A stretch of DNA of 38,473 nt from CAYVQU01 sp964453155 (GCA_964453155.1 CAYVQU010000032.1:1-38473), one strand, 5' to 3'; positions 1 through 8,646 are shown, counted from the stretch's first letter. The notes: generated by a model from the letters alone, not told the origin. Translations and numbers: made by a program.

Positions 1-43
1 TCAACTTTACTACAAGAAGCCCTACTTACTTACTTTTTGGCGA

Positions 44-1465
44 ATGTATTGTCTATTGTATGTCATTGTTTTCTTACTAGTTACCAGTTGTGCTCCAGGA
101 GAAAATCCCACGACTGAAGCTACTCCCCCCACCCCTGTAGATGGCACCGTAACCCTCCGCCTGAATCAAACTTTCCAAACTATGGATGGATTTGGGGCCT
201 CGGGGGCCTGGTGGGCGCAGGACGTCGGCGGCTGGGATGATGGCACCCGCGACCAGATTGTCAAACTGTTATTTGATCAGGATGAAGGCATCGGACTGTC
301 CATCTATCGTTACAATATCGGGGGTGGTGATGGCGAAAGTATCCCCGATCCCTGGCGGCGGGCCGAAACTTTTGAAGTTGCGCAGGGCGAATATGATTGG
401 AGCCAAGACGCCAACGCCATTTGGATGTTGAAAGCCGCTCAACAGGCCGGGGTGGAACACTTTGTTGCTTTTGCCAACAGCCCGCCAGCTCGGATAACGC
501 GGTCTGGCCGCACGAATGGGGATGCCGGGCAGCTTTCGAACTTGGCCCCGGAAATGTATCCCCAATTTGCCCAATATCTCGTGGATGTGGTCAAACATCT
601 CCAGGAAGATGAGGGCATCCCCATCGGTTGGCTCAGCCCCATCAACGAACCGCAGTGGGATTGGATTGTCAACAACGGCCAAGAGGGCTGTCACTACGAA
701 CCGGATGAAGTTGCCGGGATGACCAAAGCGCTGATTCAGGCTGTCCAGGAAAATGACCTTGATGTCAAAATTTCGGTTTTCGAATCGGGGGAGTGGAAGA
801 AATCCAATGACTACGTTAAAGCCCTCCTGGGTGACCCCGAGATCGCGCCCCATCTGGATCATCTCGCCATTCACTCCTATTGGTCCGATAGTTTGGATAA
901 AGAGCGGCTGATCCGCTATCTCGATAAAAATTATCCTGGGATTCCCATCGAAATGACTGAATGGACCGAGATGGAGCAGGGCCGTGATATTCGGATCGAT
1001 TCAGGCCTGCGGCTGGCCAACACCATCTATGAAGATTTGACCATTGGTCGGGTGATCTCCTGGCAGTATTGGATCGCGGTCTCAAAATATAATTTCCACG
1101 ATGGGTTGGTTTATGTGGCCCTCAATGACCACGAGATCACCGAGACCAAACGGTTGTGGGCCATGGGAAATTTTAGCCGTTTTGTGCGCCCTGGGTTTGA
1201 GCGCTTGGGGACTGAGAGTGATCTATCCCGCGTCAAAACGACCGCGTTCCAATCGCCAGATGGATTAGAATTGGTACTGGTGATCATTAATAATGGGGAT
1301 GATCCTCTAAAGTTGGGATTAGATGGCATCCCAACGGAATTTGGCCTGATGCAGGCTTTTGAGACTTCCAAAGAGCAAAACTTGGTCGAGATTTTCAATG
1401 GCGAAACGCCCACTGAATTTATATTCACCGGGAAGAGCGTCACGACCCTGGTTTTGCAAAAATAA
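44..1465 (+). CDS. GH30-family glycoside hydrolase, lipoprotein
   Basis: Secreted, lipid-anchored glycosidase of family GH30 (retaining beta-glycanases acting on xylan, beta-1,6-galactan or beta-glucan). Residues 4-16 form a hydrophobic signal ending in lipobox VTSC (Cys16). The GH30 opening DGFGASGAWWAQDVG is at about 48-62, the acid/base motif INEPQWDW has Glu202, and the likely nucleophile is Glu306 in EMTEW. A beta-sandwich side domain ends the protein. Subfamily and substrate cannot be decided by eye; QEGCHYEP after the acid/base resembles GH30 galactanase-like members. The frame stays open to the left window edge, and the codons before Met44 encode KK and R, a better signal-peptide n-region, so the true start may lie outside the window. 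The next gene starts 13 nt after the stop, suggesting an operon. Confidence 0.85.
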   Translation: MYCLLYVIVFLLVTSCAPGENPTTEATPPTPVDGTVTLRLNQTFQTMDGFGASGAWWAQDVGGWDDGTRDQIVKLLFDQDEGIGLSIYRYNIGGGDGESIPDPWRRAETFEVAQGEYDWSQDANAIWMLKAAQQAGVEHFVAFANSPPARITRSGRTNGDAGQLSNLAPEMYPQFAQYLVDVVKHLQEDEGIPIGWLSPINEPQWDWIVNNGQEGCHYEPDEVAGMTKALIQAVQENDLDVKISVFESGEWKKSNDYVKALLGDPEIAPHLDHLAIHSYWSDSLDKERLIRYLDKNYPGIPIEMTEWTEMEQGRDIRIDSGLRLANTIYEDLTIGRVISWQYWIAVSKYNFHDGLVYVALNDHEITETKRLWAMGNFSRFVRPGFERLGTESDLSRVKTTAFQSPDGLELVLVIINNGDDPLKLGLDGIPTEFGLMQAFETSKEQNLVEIFNGETPTEFIFTGKSVTTLVLQK

Positions 1466-1478
1466 TTTAGGTGAAAAA

Positions 1479-2429
1479 ATGACTTCTACACCTCTCTTTG
1501 GCCCCTATGGGTCCCCTGCGCTGGAATACATCGCTCAATTTGCCGACTATGGCGCCAATGCGTTTTGGTTCCATATGTTTGACCCGACGGCTTTCGAAGC
1601 CTGTCAGCAGCATCAAATCGCGGCCTGTGTTGAGTTCAAAACTTTTCGGGCCGACTTTGTTGCCCGCCCCGAACTGATTCCCATCGGGGTAGATGGGAAA
1701 CCGATTCGATACGGGCAGCTAGTTCAGGGGGTGTGCCTCTCGCAGAAGGATTTTCTCGCCGAAACCGATGAGAATTTGGCGGCAGGGTTGCGTAAATTTA
1801 AACCAGCCGGAATCTGGCTCGATTATCTGACCTACGCCGGGTGGTTTGAAGAGTCGGATCCCGACCTGCAGGAGAGCTGTTTTTGCCCAGCCTGCATCGC
1901 CGATTTTTGTGAGGCTACCGGAGTGGACGCCGATGCCCCCACCGAAATTTTGCAGAACCATCAAGCTGTGTGGACGCGCCACAAATGCGAACGGATCGCC
2001 AGCTTTGCGGCTCACTATAGCAAAATCATCAAGTCGCACCGGCCTGAGTGTATTGTTGGAGCCTATATGTGCCCCTGGACCCCGGCCGAATTCGAAGGAG
2101 CCCTGACCCGCATCTTTGCCCAGGATTATGATTTGATGGCCCCGGCCATAGATGTTTTCACCCCGCTGATCTACGTCAAAAAGAGCGGCCGGTCGCCTGC
2201 TTGGGGGTGTGAATTATTGGAACAGTCGCCTCAATTCATCCCTGGGAATCGCAAAATCCAGTTAATTTTAGACGCCCTTGATTTCCCGGATAGTTTGACT
2301 GCCACGGCCGCCGCTGCCGTCCCCAGCTGGGGTTTACAGATGTTTGGGGGTGCGGATATTTTCCGAGATCCCGCCAAAGCGGAAGTCTTTCGGACGGCGG
2401 TGAACCAGATTCAAAACAAATTCGGATAA
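1479..2429 (+). CDS. Unknown TIM-barrel-like protein, possible glycoside hydrolase relative
   Basis: 316 residues from the ATG at 1479, chosen because AGGTG lies 5 nt upstream and it follows the GH30 stop closely. No signal peptide, so probably cytoplasmic. Seen: GIWLDYLTYAG (111-121, with Asp115), followed by a CFCPAC cysteine cluster (Cys134, 136, 139) and ADFCEATG, an arrangement I associate with poorly characterised glycosyl-hydrolase-like TIM barrels. Later segments such as GAYMCPWTP and DVFTPLIYVKKSG look like barrel strands. Function unknown; a role in handling products of the upstream GH30 enzyme is inferred from context only. Confidence 0.7.
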   Translation: MTSTPLFGPYGSPALEYIAQFADYGANAFWFHMFDPTAFEACQQHQIAACVEFKTFRADFVARPELIPIGVDGKPIRYGQLVQGVCLSQKDFLAETDENLAAGLRKFKPAGIWLDYLTYAGWFEESDPDLQESCFCPACIADFCEATGVDADAPTEILQNHQAVWTRHKCERIASFAAHYSKIIKSHRPECIVGAYMCPWTPAEFEGALTRIFAQDYDLMAPAIDVFTPLIYVKKSGRSPAWGCELLEQSPQFIPGNRKIQLILDALDFPDSLTATAAAAVPSWGLQMFGGADIFRDPAKAEVFRTAVNQIQNKFG

Positions 2430-2505
2430 ATTTATCCGAAAACCTTGTCTGCGCGGAAATTTTATGGTGCAATTAGGGGGACAACATCATCCGGGAGGGA
2501 TCGCA

Positions 2506-4161
2506 ATGCACAAAACCTATATTTTCGTTTTAACCGTTGGTTTATTTTTCTCAGCCTGTTCGAGTGCCGCACCGACGCCGGCACCCACAGCCGTTCCGCC
2601 GCCGGTGGACGAGTACGCTTTACCGTCTGAACGCGGTGAATATTTTGCCACTTCGGGGGTTTGCTCAACCTGCCACAAAGACATGCTCGATAGCGAGGGG
2701 AACGATGTCTCGCTGGATACTTTTTGGCGGGGCACGATGATGGCGAATTCATCGCGTGATCCGTATTGGCAGGCCTCAGTACGCGGCGAAGTCATCAGCA
2801 ACCCGGACTATAATGACATAATTCAAGACAAATGCACGACCTGTCACACGCCGATGGCCCGTACGACCCGCGCCTTCATGGGGAACAAGGGGGTGCTGCT
2901 CGATGAAGGTTTTCTGCATCCTGAAAATGACCTCAACATTCTGGCCCTCGATGGGATTTCCTGCACCCTCTGTCACCAAATCGAAGCGGATAATTTGGGT
3001 GCACCGGAAAGCTACGACGGCCACTATCTCATCGATGAGACCAAACCCGTCGGCGAGCGTCTCAGTTACGGTCCTTACGAAGCAGACGAGGCCCAGGTGA
3101 TCGCCATGAAAACCGTCTCGGGCTACGTGCCGGAACAAAGCGCCCACATCCAATCTTCAGACCTGTGCGGCTCCTGCCACACCCTCTACACTCCCACAGT
3201 GGACAACAACGGCGAAGTCGCCGGGATGTTCCCCGAGCAGATGCCCTATATCGAGTGGCTGGCCAGTGCGTATGTCGATCAAAAATCCTGCCCCGATTGT
3301 CATATGCCGGAAGCACCCGGTACAGTCGTGCTCTCCGTGACCGGCGGACCGGAGCGCAGTCCGTTTTCAGTCCATTCGTTCGCTGGGGGGAACACCTATG
3401 CCCTCAAATTGCTGCAAAATTATGGCGAAGAGATGGGTGTGACGGCCTCTGATGAGCAGATCGAAGCTGCTCTCCAGCGGGCTTTGGATCAGCTCCAGAC
3501 GCAGACGGCACAAATTGAGATTGATCCCCAAATCAGCGGGACCACCCTAAAAGTCGGTGTAAATGTGGCTTCCGAGGTGGGGCACAAATTCCCCTCAGGC
3601 TTCCCTTCCCGCCGCGTCTGGATTCATCTCACAGTAACCGATTCGGCCGGAAACATCGTCTTTGAATCCGGTGGATATGATGAGAACGGCAGCATCTTCG
3701 GCAACGCCAACGATCTGGACGCCGCGGCCTTCGAGCCCCATTACGAAATCATCTCTGATCCCAACGAAGTTCAAATCTACGAGGCCATTATGGGCGATGT
3801 CGATGCGGCCGTGACAACGACGTTGCTGCGGGGGGCAGTTTACCTCAAGGACAACCGCCTGCTGCCCACCGGTTTCGATAAGGCCGCTGTCAGTGACGAT
3901 ATCGGCGTCTGGGGTCAGGCCGTGATGGATGCTGACTTTGTCGGAGGCGGTGACGCGCTAGTCTATGAGGTTGATTTAGGCGACTCTGCCGGTCCCTACA
4001 CTGTGACTGCTGACTTACTCTACCAATCCATCGGCCACCGTTGGGCGCAAAATTTAGACCGCTTCGAGGCCCCCGAACCCCAGCGGTTCATCACGTATTA
4101 TGAAAATGTACCCAATACGCCCACTTTAGTTACCAGTGCAACAATTGAAATTACCAAGTGA
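2506..4161 (+). CDS. Pentahaem cytochrome c lipoprotein
   Basis: 551 residues. The ATG at 2506 is preferred over an in-frame ATG at 2464 because GGGAGGGA lies just upstream and the product then starts with a proper signal (MHKTYIFVLTVGLFFSAC, lipobox Cys18). A Pro/Ala/Thr linker follows. Five CXXCH haem c sites are visible at about 53-57, 110-114, 153-157, 221-225 and 262-266, all in the N-terminal half. The C-terminal half (about 300-551) has no haem site and looks like a beta-rich domain. The spacing recalls the cytochrome c-554 / multihaem family of extracytoplasmic electron carriers. Partner and redox reaction are unknown. Haem-ligating His outside CXXCH were not assigned. Confidence 0.85.
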   Translation: MHKTYIFVLTVGLFFSACSSAAPTPAPTAVPPPVDEYALPSERGEYFATSGVCSTCHKDMLDSEGNDVSLDTFWRGTMMANSSRDPYWQASVRGEVISNPDYNDIIQDKCTTCHTPMARTTRAFMGNKGVLLDEGFLHPENDLNILALDGISCTLCHQIEADNLGAPESYDGHYLIDETKPVGERLSYGPYEADEAQVIAMKTVSGYVPEQSAHIQSSDLCGSCHTLYTPTVDNNGEVAGMFPEQMPYIEWLASAYVDQKSCPDCHMPEAPGTVVLSVTGGPERSPFSVHSFAGGNTYALKLLQNYGEEMGVTASDEQIEAALQRALDQLQTQTAQIEIDPQISGTTLKVGVNVASEVGHKFPSGFPSRRVWIHLTVTDSAGNIVFESGGYDENGSIFGNANDLDAAAFEPHYEIISDPNEVQIYEAIMGDVDAAVTTTLLRGAVYLKDNRLLPTGFDKAAVSDDIGVWGQAVMDADFVGGGDALVYEVDLGDSAGPYTVTADLLYQSIGHRWAQNLDRFEAPEPQRFITYYENVPNTPTLVTSATIEITK

Positions 4162-4170
4162 ATGAAAATA

Positions 4171-4218
4171 GGATTGCCGTTCCTCACAGGAATGGCAATC
4201 CTTGACAAGATTTTTTTT
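4171..4218 (+). terminator. Intrinsic terminator after cytochrome gene
   Basis: 13-bp stem (4171-4183 with 4189-4201, one G-T pair), loop TCACA, then an eight-T run at 4211-4218 after a 9-nt gap. It lies just after the stop of the multihaem gene. Confidence 0.75.
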
Positions 4219-4224
4219 GTATCT

Positions 4225-4250
4225 CGCCCTCACCGCGGTGAGGGCGTTTT
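4225..4250 (+). terminator. Second terminator-like hairpin
   Basis: Perfect 10-bp stem CGCCCTCACC / GGTGAGGGCG (4225-4234, 4237-4246) with a 2-nt centre, followed by TTTT. It backs up the hairpin directly upstream. The rest of 4251-4360 shows nothing I can assign. Confidence 0.5.
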
Positions 4251-4360
4251 GCGTTGGAATTTTGTAATTGTTGGATATGTAATTCGCGAACCGTCTTGCT
4301 GATGATGATCACTCCCACTCGAAAATAGCTTATGTTAGAATCCCAGCCCTAAAAGAATAA

Positions 4361-4393
4361 AGACCTGGAAGGTTTTCAAGACCTTCCAGGTCT
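4361..4393 (+). repeat. Dispersed 5'-UTR hairpin element, copy 1
   Basis: Perfect 13-bp inverted repeat AGACCTGGAAGGT / ACCTTCCAGGTCT (4361-4373 and 4381-4393), 7-nt loop, ending 10 nt before the glmS Shine-Dalgarno CGGAG. A second copy with compensatory base changes is at 17693-17725, again just before a start codon. It could affect translation or mRNA stability. Confidence 0.75.
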
Positions 4394-4414
4394 ATAGTTT
4401 GAACGGAGAAAATC

Positions 4415-6223
4415 ATGTGCGGTATTTTTGGCATTGTTACCAAAGAACAGCAAACGCTCGGCCCGACGTTGATCGAGGCTGGACATAAACTCTCATATCG
4501 CGGTTACGACACCGTCGGCGCGGCAACTATCCCCCACAGCGGTGAAATCGATCTCCGCAAAGATGTCGGCAAAGTTCAAGAAGTAGCCGACCGGCTCAAA
4601 TTCGAGGAAATGGCTGGAGATCGGGCCATTCTCCAATTGCGCTGGGCAACCTTTGGCGCGCCATCCTACACGAATGCCCAACCCCATCTCGACACCGATG
4701 GTGATATGGTCGGGGCGCATAACGGCAATATCGTCAACAATGTGGAGTTGCGCCAGGAGTTCATGGCCGAAGGGATGACGGTTCGCTCGGAAAATGATGG
4801 CGAGAGCTGCGTCCACGCGGTCGAACGCTATGTCAACCAGGGCCATGATATGATCACAGCCATCCGTAAAGCCCACGACGATCTGGAAGGTGATTATGCC
4901 TTTGTGATCGGCAAGCTGGGGGATGATAAACTCTACGCCATCAAGAAAGGGTCTGGGTTGGTTGCGGGGGTCGCAGAGGGGGCAACTTGTATTGCTTCCG
5001 ACCTCCCCTCGGTGCTGGATATCACGCGTACAATTGTGCGGCTGGAAGATGGTGAGATCATCACTTTTTGGGCCGATGGCTATGAAATCCATAAAGTCGC
5101 CGATGGCAGCCGAGTAGAACGCGCGCCAGAATTGGTCGAAGAAACCATGGAAGTGGCCCAAAAAGGCGGCTACGATCACTTCATGCTCAAGGAAATCCAT
5201 GAGCAATCCAAAGTCGCGGGTGAGTTGCTCAATTTGCTGGATAACCACGCCGATGTCGACCCAATGATCGCAGAATTGCAGGCCGCTCGCAACATTTATC
5301 TAATTGCCTGCGGGACCAGTTATCATGCCAGTCTGTTGGGATCGGTCTATTTCAGTCAGTTGGCGGGACGCGCAACCATCCCGGTGCTGGCTCCCCAATT
5401 TATCGCCCAATATGGTCCGGTGATCGGCCCCGAAGATGTCGGTATTTTCGTCAGCCAGAGTGGCGAAACCAAAGATGTACTCAATGCCATGCAGGTGGCC
5501 GAGAATAAAGACATGCCCATCATGGGGGTGGTTAATGTGGTCGGTTCGACCCTAATGCGCGACAGTCAGTATCACTTGCCCCTGGCCTGTGGTTATGAGA
5601 TCAGCGTTCCCGCGACCAAAACGTTCACCAATCAGGTCGTTGCCTTCCTCTATCTGACGATGAAAATGGGTGGTCATGATACCGTACTTTTGAAAGATTT
5701 ACCCCGCTGGATTGATGAAACCCTCACGGCAGTTGAAGAGCAAAGTCAATCGGTGGAGACTAAGATTTCGCCCTGGGATGATATGTATTGTCTGGGATAC
5801 GGGCTAACTTATCCGATCGCGTTGGAAGGGGCTTTGAAATTAAAGGAAATTACCTACGCCCATTGTGAGGGGATGCTGTCTACTGAGTTTAAACACGGCC
5901 CTCTGTCAGCCGTCACCGAGGGCTACCCCGTGATTTTTGCTGGGGCCCCTCAAGATGTCCATCTGATCGTCAGCGGCATCAACGAAGTGACCTGCCGCGG
6001 CGGCCGGGCCATCGTCATTGGCGAGGCCGATGCCCGTTTGAGTGTCAACGCCGACGACTTGATCGTTATCCCCACAGTGGATGCCCCCGATTATCTCCGC
6101 CCGCATATCGACGCGCTGCTGTGTGTCCTGCCGCTGCAATTGCTATCGTATAAAATCAGCCTGGCCCGCGGTTACGACCCTGACTTCCCGCGGAATTTGA
6201 GTAAAACTTTGACGGTGGACTAG
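4415..6223 (+). CDS. glmS: Glutamine--fructose-6-phosphate aminotransferase (isomerizing), divergent
   Basis: Makes glucosamine 6-phosphate from fructose 6-phosphate and glutamine, the first step towards UDP-GlcNAc; cytosolic. 602 residues against about 609 usual. The N-terminal class II glutaminase starts MCGIFGIV with nucleophile Cys2; HNGNI and SENDGE follow. Two SIS domains carry CGTSYHASLL, SQSGET, EGALKLKEITY and EFKHGPLS, and the tail PRNLSKTLTVD keeps the lysine of the canonical AKSVTVE end. Odd points: the usual RWATHG is RWATFG and NAHPH is NAQPH, so two normally conserved glutaminase histidines are replaced. Start is supported by CGGAG at 4404-4408. No glmS ribozyme is apparent upstream; a dispersed hairpin precedes the gene. 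Confidence 0.9.
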   Translation: MCGIFGIVTKEQQTLGPTLIEAGHKLSYRGYDTVGAATIPHSGEIDLRKDVGKVQEVADRLKFEEMAGDRAILQLRWATFGAPSYTNAQPHLDTDGDMVGAHNGNIVNNVELRQEFMAEGMTVRSENDGESCVHAVERYVNQGHDMITAIRKAHDDLEGDYAFVIGKLGDDKLYAIKKGSGLVAGVAEGATCIASDLPSVLDITRTIVRLEDGEIITFWADGYEIHKVADGSRVERAPELVEETMEVAQKGGYDHFMLKEIHEQSKVAGELLNLLDNHADVDPMIAELQAARNIYLIACGTSYHASLLGSVYFSQLAGRATIPVLAPQFIAQYGPVIGPEDVGIFVSQSGETKDVLNAMQVAENKDMPIMGVVNVVGSTLMRDSQYHLPLACGYEISVPATKTFTNQVVAFLYLTMKMGGHDTVLLKDLPRWIDETLTAVEEQSQSVETKISPWDDMYCLGYGLTYPIALEGALKLKEITYAHCEGMLSTEFKHGPLSAVTEGYPVIFAGAPQDVHLIVSGINEVTCRGGRAIVIGEADARLSVNADDLIVIPTVDAPDYLRPHIDALLCVLPLQLLSYKISLARGYDPDFPRNLSKTLTVD

Positions 6224-6276
6224 TGTTGCGGGGCTAAAGTTCGTGATTGGTAATGGTTTGAACCCGCAACCCTTTA

Positions 6277-6327
6277 ACAGTTGGGCAGGAGTGATGTAAT
6301 ACTGATCATCTACTTTTGCCCAACTGT
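6277..6327 (+). other. Long-loop hairpin downstream of glmS
   Basis: ACAGTTGGGCA (6277-6287) pairs perfectly with TGCCCAACTGT (6317-6327) around a 29-nt loop. No T-run follows, so it may be an mRNA 3'-end stabiliser. The true terminator lies 20 nt further on. Confidence 0.4.
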
Positions 6328-6346
6328 ACTAGTTTTATATCTCCAA

Positions 6347-6385
6347 CCAAAAACAGCGCATCGGGATGAGATGCGCTGTTTTTGG
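6347..6385. terminator. Bidirectional terminator between glmS and the pilin gene
   Basis: Perfect 16-bp stem CCAAAAACAGCGCATC / GATGCGCTGTTTTTGG, loop GGGATGA. It has an A-run on one arm and a T-run on the other, so it can end both glmS (+) and the pilin gene (-), which converge here. Confidence 0.9.
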
Positions 6386-6402
6386 TTATTAGTATATTTA
6401 GG

Positions 6403-6567
6403 TTATGGCGTAAATGCGTCGAGAATGGGTCCCAACGTATTGTTATACAACTCAACTAGTGCGTCGCCAAACAGGGCCAATACGATGATAACTACCAAAA
6501 AGACTAAAGCAAGAATTAATGCATACTCGATTAAACCCTGACCGTGTTCTAATCGGGTATCGTTCAT
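6403..6567 (-). CDS. Flp-type (type IVb) pilin, orphan
   Basis: 54-residue product found by direct translation. Reads MNDTRLEHG, then QGLIEYALILALVFLVVIIV. This is the Flp prepilin signature: cleavage after Gly9 leaves Glu at +5 and Tyr at +6, followed by one long hydrophobic helix (about 16-34) and a short polar tail. Flp pilins are cleaved by a TadV-type peptidase and assembled by the Tad secretion system for adhesion. Start ATG has AAGGAGTG 5 nt upstream. No tad/cpa assembly genes lie in this window, so they must be elsewhere if the pilus is made. A perfect terminator follows the stop. Confidence 0.88.
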   Translation of the reverse strand: MNDTRLEHGQGLIEYALILALVFLVVIIVLALFGDALVELYNNTLGPILDAFTP

Positions 6568-6651
6568 AAAACACTCCTTTGACGGTCTGGAGGGGAGAAT
6601 AAGCTCATTGTAGCAAACCGATTTTTTTAGGTAAATAGTATTAGGGTCACT

Positions 6652-7770
6652 TCACTTGCGGTAAACTTGCCAACGTTTATAGATTTTGGCACCCAAATGT
6701 TCGGCCATCATTACGGAGGTGGGGTTTTCGGCACCGGTGATCGAGAGATCGGCCCACTGGTAGCCTTTGGCGCGCGCCCGTTGGGCCAATTCTGCTCCTA
6801 ACAACACGGCTACCCCCGTATTCCAGTATTCGGGTAAAACTAGGGCGCTTTTTACCGTCAGGCTACGTGGTTTCTTCCGCAGATGCCAGGCCAACCTAAC
6901 GTAATTCCAAGGATACCGCAGGCCGTTGGCGTGGATTAAAACTTCGTTGTAATCCCGCAGACCAGGTAAAAATCCAACCGTTTTTCCGTCCACATCAGCA
7001 AATAAAATCAAATCAGGGTCAGCTAAGTTCCGGAACGGTTGGAGCATAGCATCCAACGAATCCCGATGCCAGCCAATATGATCGCGCAGATGAGTGGTAG
7101 CCGTATTGAGCAAATACAAAACTCGATCCACTTCGGCATCCCAGTCATCGAAATTGGCCGTCCGAATGGTACACCTTCCCCGCTGGCGAACTTTGGCTGC
7201 GATTCGGGCTAGACGATCCAATTCAGGGGAGTCGAGTTCAATCCCCAGGGCAATATTTTGGTCGCGAGCGGGTTTAAATCCATACTGATCCATAAAGCTA
7301 GGATAATAATCCGGTGTGTGACCACACATCAGTGCCGGTGGGCGATCTCGCCCTGCTAGCAACACACCATAACCATCTTCATAATCCAGGTTAAAAGGGC
7401 CAAACAGGGCGTTCAGTTGTCGGTCAGCGGCATATTTGGCAACCCGATCCATCAAGGCCGTAAAAACAGCAAAATCCTCGACAAATTCCATAAACCCAAA
7501 GATGCATTCCCGCGCGCCGCGCCGCTCATTGGTAGGGGGGTCTTCGCCAGCACAGATGGTGCCGACTGGTTGGCCATTTCGCCAGGCGATGAAAAACTCG
7601 GCCGCCCCGCGCTGTAAAAATGCGCTGTGGGCTGGATCAATTGCTTTGGCGCGTTCCGCAAGTACCGGCGGCACCCATAGGGGATCGTTTTTGTAGATTT
7701 TCCAGGGGAAAGTGAAGAATATTCTTTTTTCTTTCGAGGTCTGAACAGTGGTGACTTCAATGTTAGCCAT
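6652..7770 (-). CDS. GNAT-superfamily-like acyltransferase of unknown substrate
   Basis: 372 residues, cytosolic. Starts MANIEVTTVQTSKEKRIFF with AGGACC upstream. Segments FFTFPWKIYKNDPLWVPP (about 18-35), GPFNLDYEDGYG and the C-terminal GYQWADLSITGAENPTSVMMAEHLGAKIYKRW are typical of a broad family of double-GNAT-like proteins in environmental bacteria. The end resembles the last strands of an acetyltransferase fold, where a distinctive helper residue follows ENP. No pyrophosphate-loop motif (Q/RxxGxG/A) is clear, so acetyl-CoA use is not certain. It sits between an orphan pilin gene and a GGDEF-like gene with no obvious pathway link. Confidence 0.65.
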   Translation of the reverse strand: MANIEVTTVQTSKEKRIFFTFPWKIYKNDPLWVPPVLAERAKAIDPAHSAFLQRGAAEFFIAWRNGQPVGTICAGEDPPTNERRGARECIFGFMEFVEDFAVFTALMDRVAKYAADRQLNALFGPFNLDYEDGYGVLLAGRDRPPALMCGHTPDYYPSFMDQYGFKPARDQNIALGIELDSPELDRLARIAAKVRQRGRCTIRTANFDDWDAEVDRVLYLLNTATTHLRDHIGWHRDSLDAMLQPFRNLADPDLILFADVDGKTVGFLPGLRDYNEVLIHANGLRYPWNYVRLAWHLRKKPRSLTVKSALVLPEYWNTGVAVLLGAELAQRARAKGYQWADLSITGAENPTSVMMAEHLGAKIYKRWQVYRK

Positions 7771-7793
7771 GGTGGTCCTGATCTTCTAAAAAT

Positions 7794-8552
7794 TTACGGT
7801 TGGTAAATTTCTACTTGATTGCCACCTTTTGAGTGAGCTGCCTGCAGAGCAGTCTCGGTATTTCTTAAAAGTACTTCCACTGTTTGACCGTGATTGGGAA
7901 ACATGGTTACTCCTGCTGAGGAGGTGATGCCGGTTATTGATTTACCTTCATCGGATATTTTGAAGTCGGCCACAAGTTTACAAATATGAGCGGCCCGGTT
8001 GGTTGTTATCTCTTGAGAGGCTTCGGTCAACACAAAAACGACTTTTTCTGCCGAATATCGGCAAGCCACATCATAAGCTCGAACACTTTCTAATATGGAC
8101 TTGGCCATTTTTTTTAGGATATCATTCCACGCGTTTTGACCATAAGTTGATATAAGTGATTGCGTGTTATCGATGGCTACCATAATGATGCCAATCGTGG
8201 ATTTACTCCGCTGGGCCCGGTAAATTTCCCGTTCCAAAGTTTCTTCTAAATAACTGCGGTCAAACAAATTAGTCAATGGATCGCGCAGTTTGGTGCTAAT
8301 TTGCTGCGCTTCACGCCCACTGACAAAGATTGCCGCAATACTCATGACCAAAATGATGACAAAAACAATCACCAAAACTCGCCATAAAACTGGATCCATC
8401 GTGGGATAGATTACTACCAAAACTACTAACGTTGCCAGTTGAATCAAGGATAGCAGGATCGACATCCTGACCAAGTAAGTTTTTCGCTTACGCAGTTCGG
8501 TTTCATCAAAAATAGCATCTGAATTGGAGGTAGTTACATTATTTTTGGCCAT
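7794..8552 (-). CDS. Membrane protein with degenerate GGDEF domain
   Basis: 252 residues from the ATG at 8552, chosen because AGGAG lies 9 nt upstream; an in-frame TTG at 8570 is less likely. Two membrane segments at about 28-50 and 58-78, then a GGDEF (diguanylate cyclase) domain from about 90: DPLTNLFDRSYLEE (91-104) is the usual entry motif and GIIMVAIDN the metal-site strand. The catalytic GG(D/E)EF is replaced by SAEKV (167-171, in RYSAEKVVF), so c-di-GMP synthesis is unlikely. It may be a GTP- or c-di-GMP-sensing or scaffolding relic. SSAGVTMFPNHG and the final helix match the end of the fold. Confidence 0.8.
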   Translation of the reverse strand: MAKNNVTTSNSDAIFDETELRKRKTYLVRMSILLSLIQLATLVVLVVIYPTMDPVLWRVLVIVFVIILVMSIAAIFVSGREAQQISTKLRDPLTNLFDRSYLEETLEREIYRAQRSKSTIGIIMVAIDNTQSLISTYGQNAWNDILKKMAKSILESVRAYDVACRYSAEKVVFVLTEASQEITTNRAAHICKLVADFKISDEGKSITGITSSAGVTMFPNHGQTVEVLLRNTETALQAAHSKGGNQVEIYQP

Positions 8553-8646
8553 CCCATTGATCTCCTGCAAAATTTTAGCGGGTACTCAATTTCCAACTTT
8601 TGATCACTGACTTCTTCATTTTACTAATTAATCAACTGCCATCCCA

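Noticed and set aside
269..874. 201-codon open frame opposite the GH30 gene
   Set aside because: Shadow frame; the plus-strand protein has clear GH30 catalytic motifs.
4251..4414. glmS ribozyme upstream of glmS
   Set aside because: No ribozyme core is visible in this short spacer; only terminators and the dispersed hairpin are seen.
4493..5248. 251-codon open frame opposite glmS
   Set aside because: Antisense shadow of glmS with no independent support.
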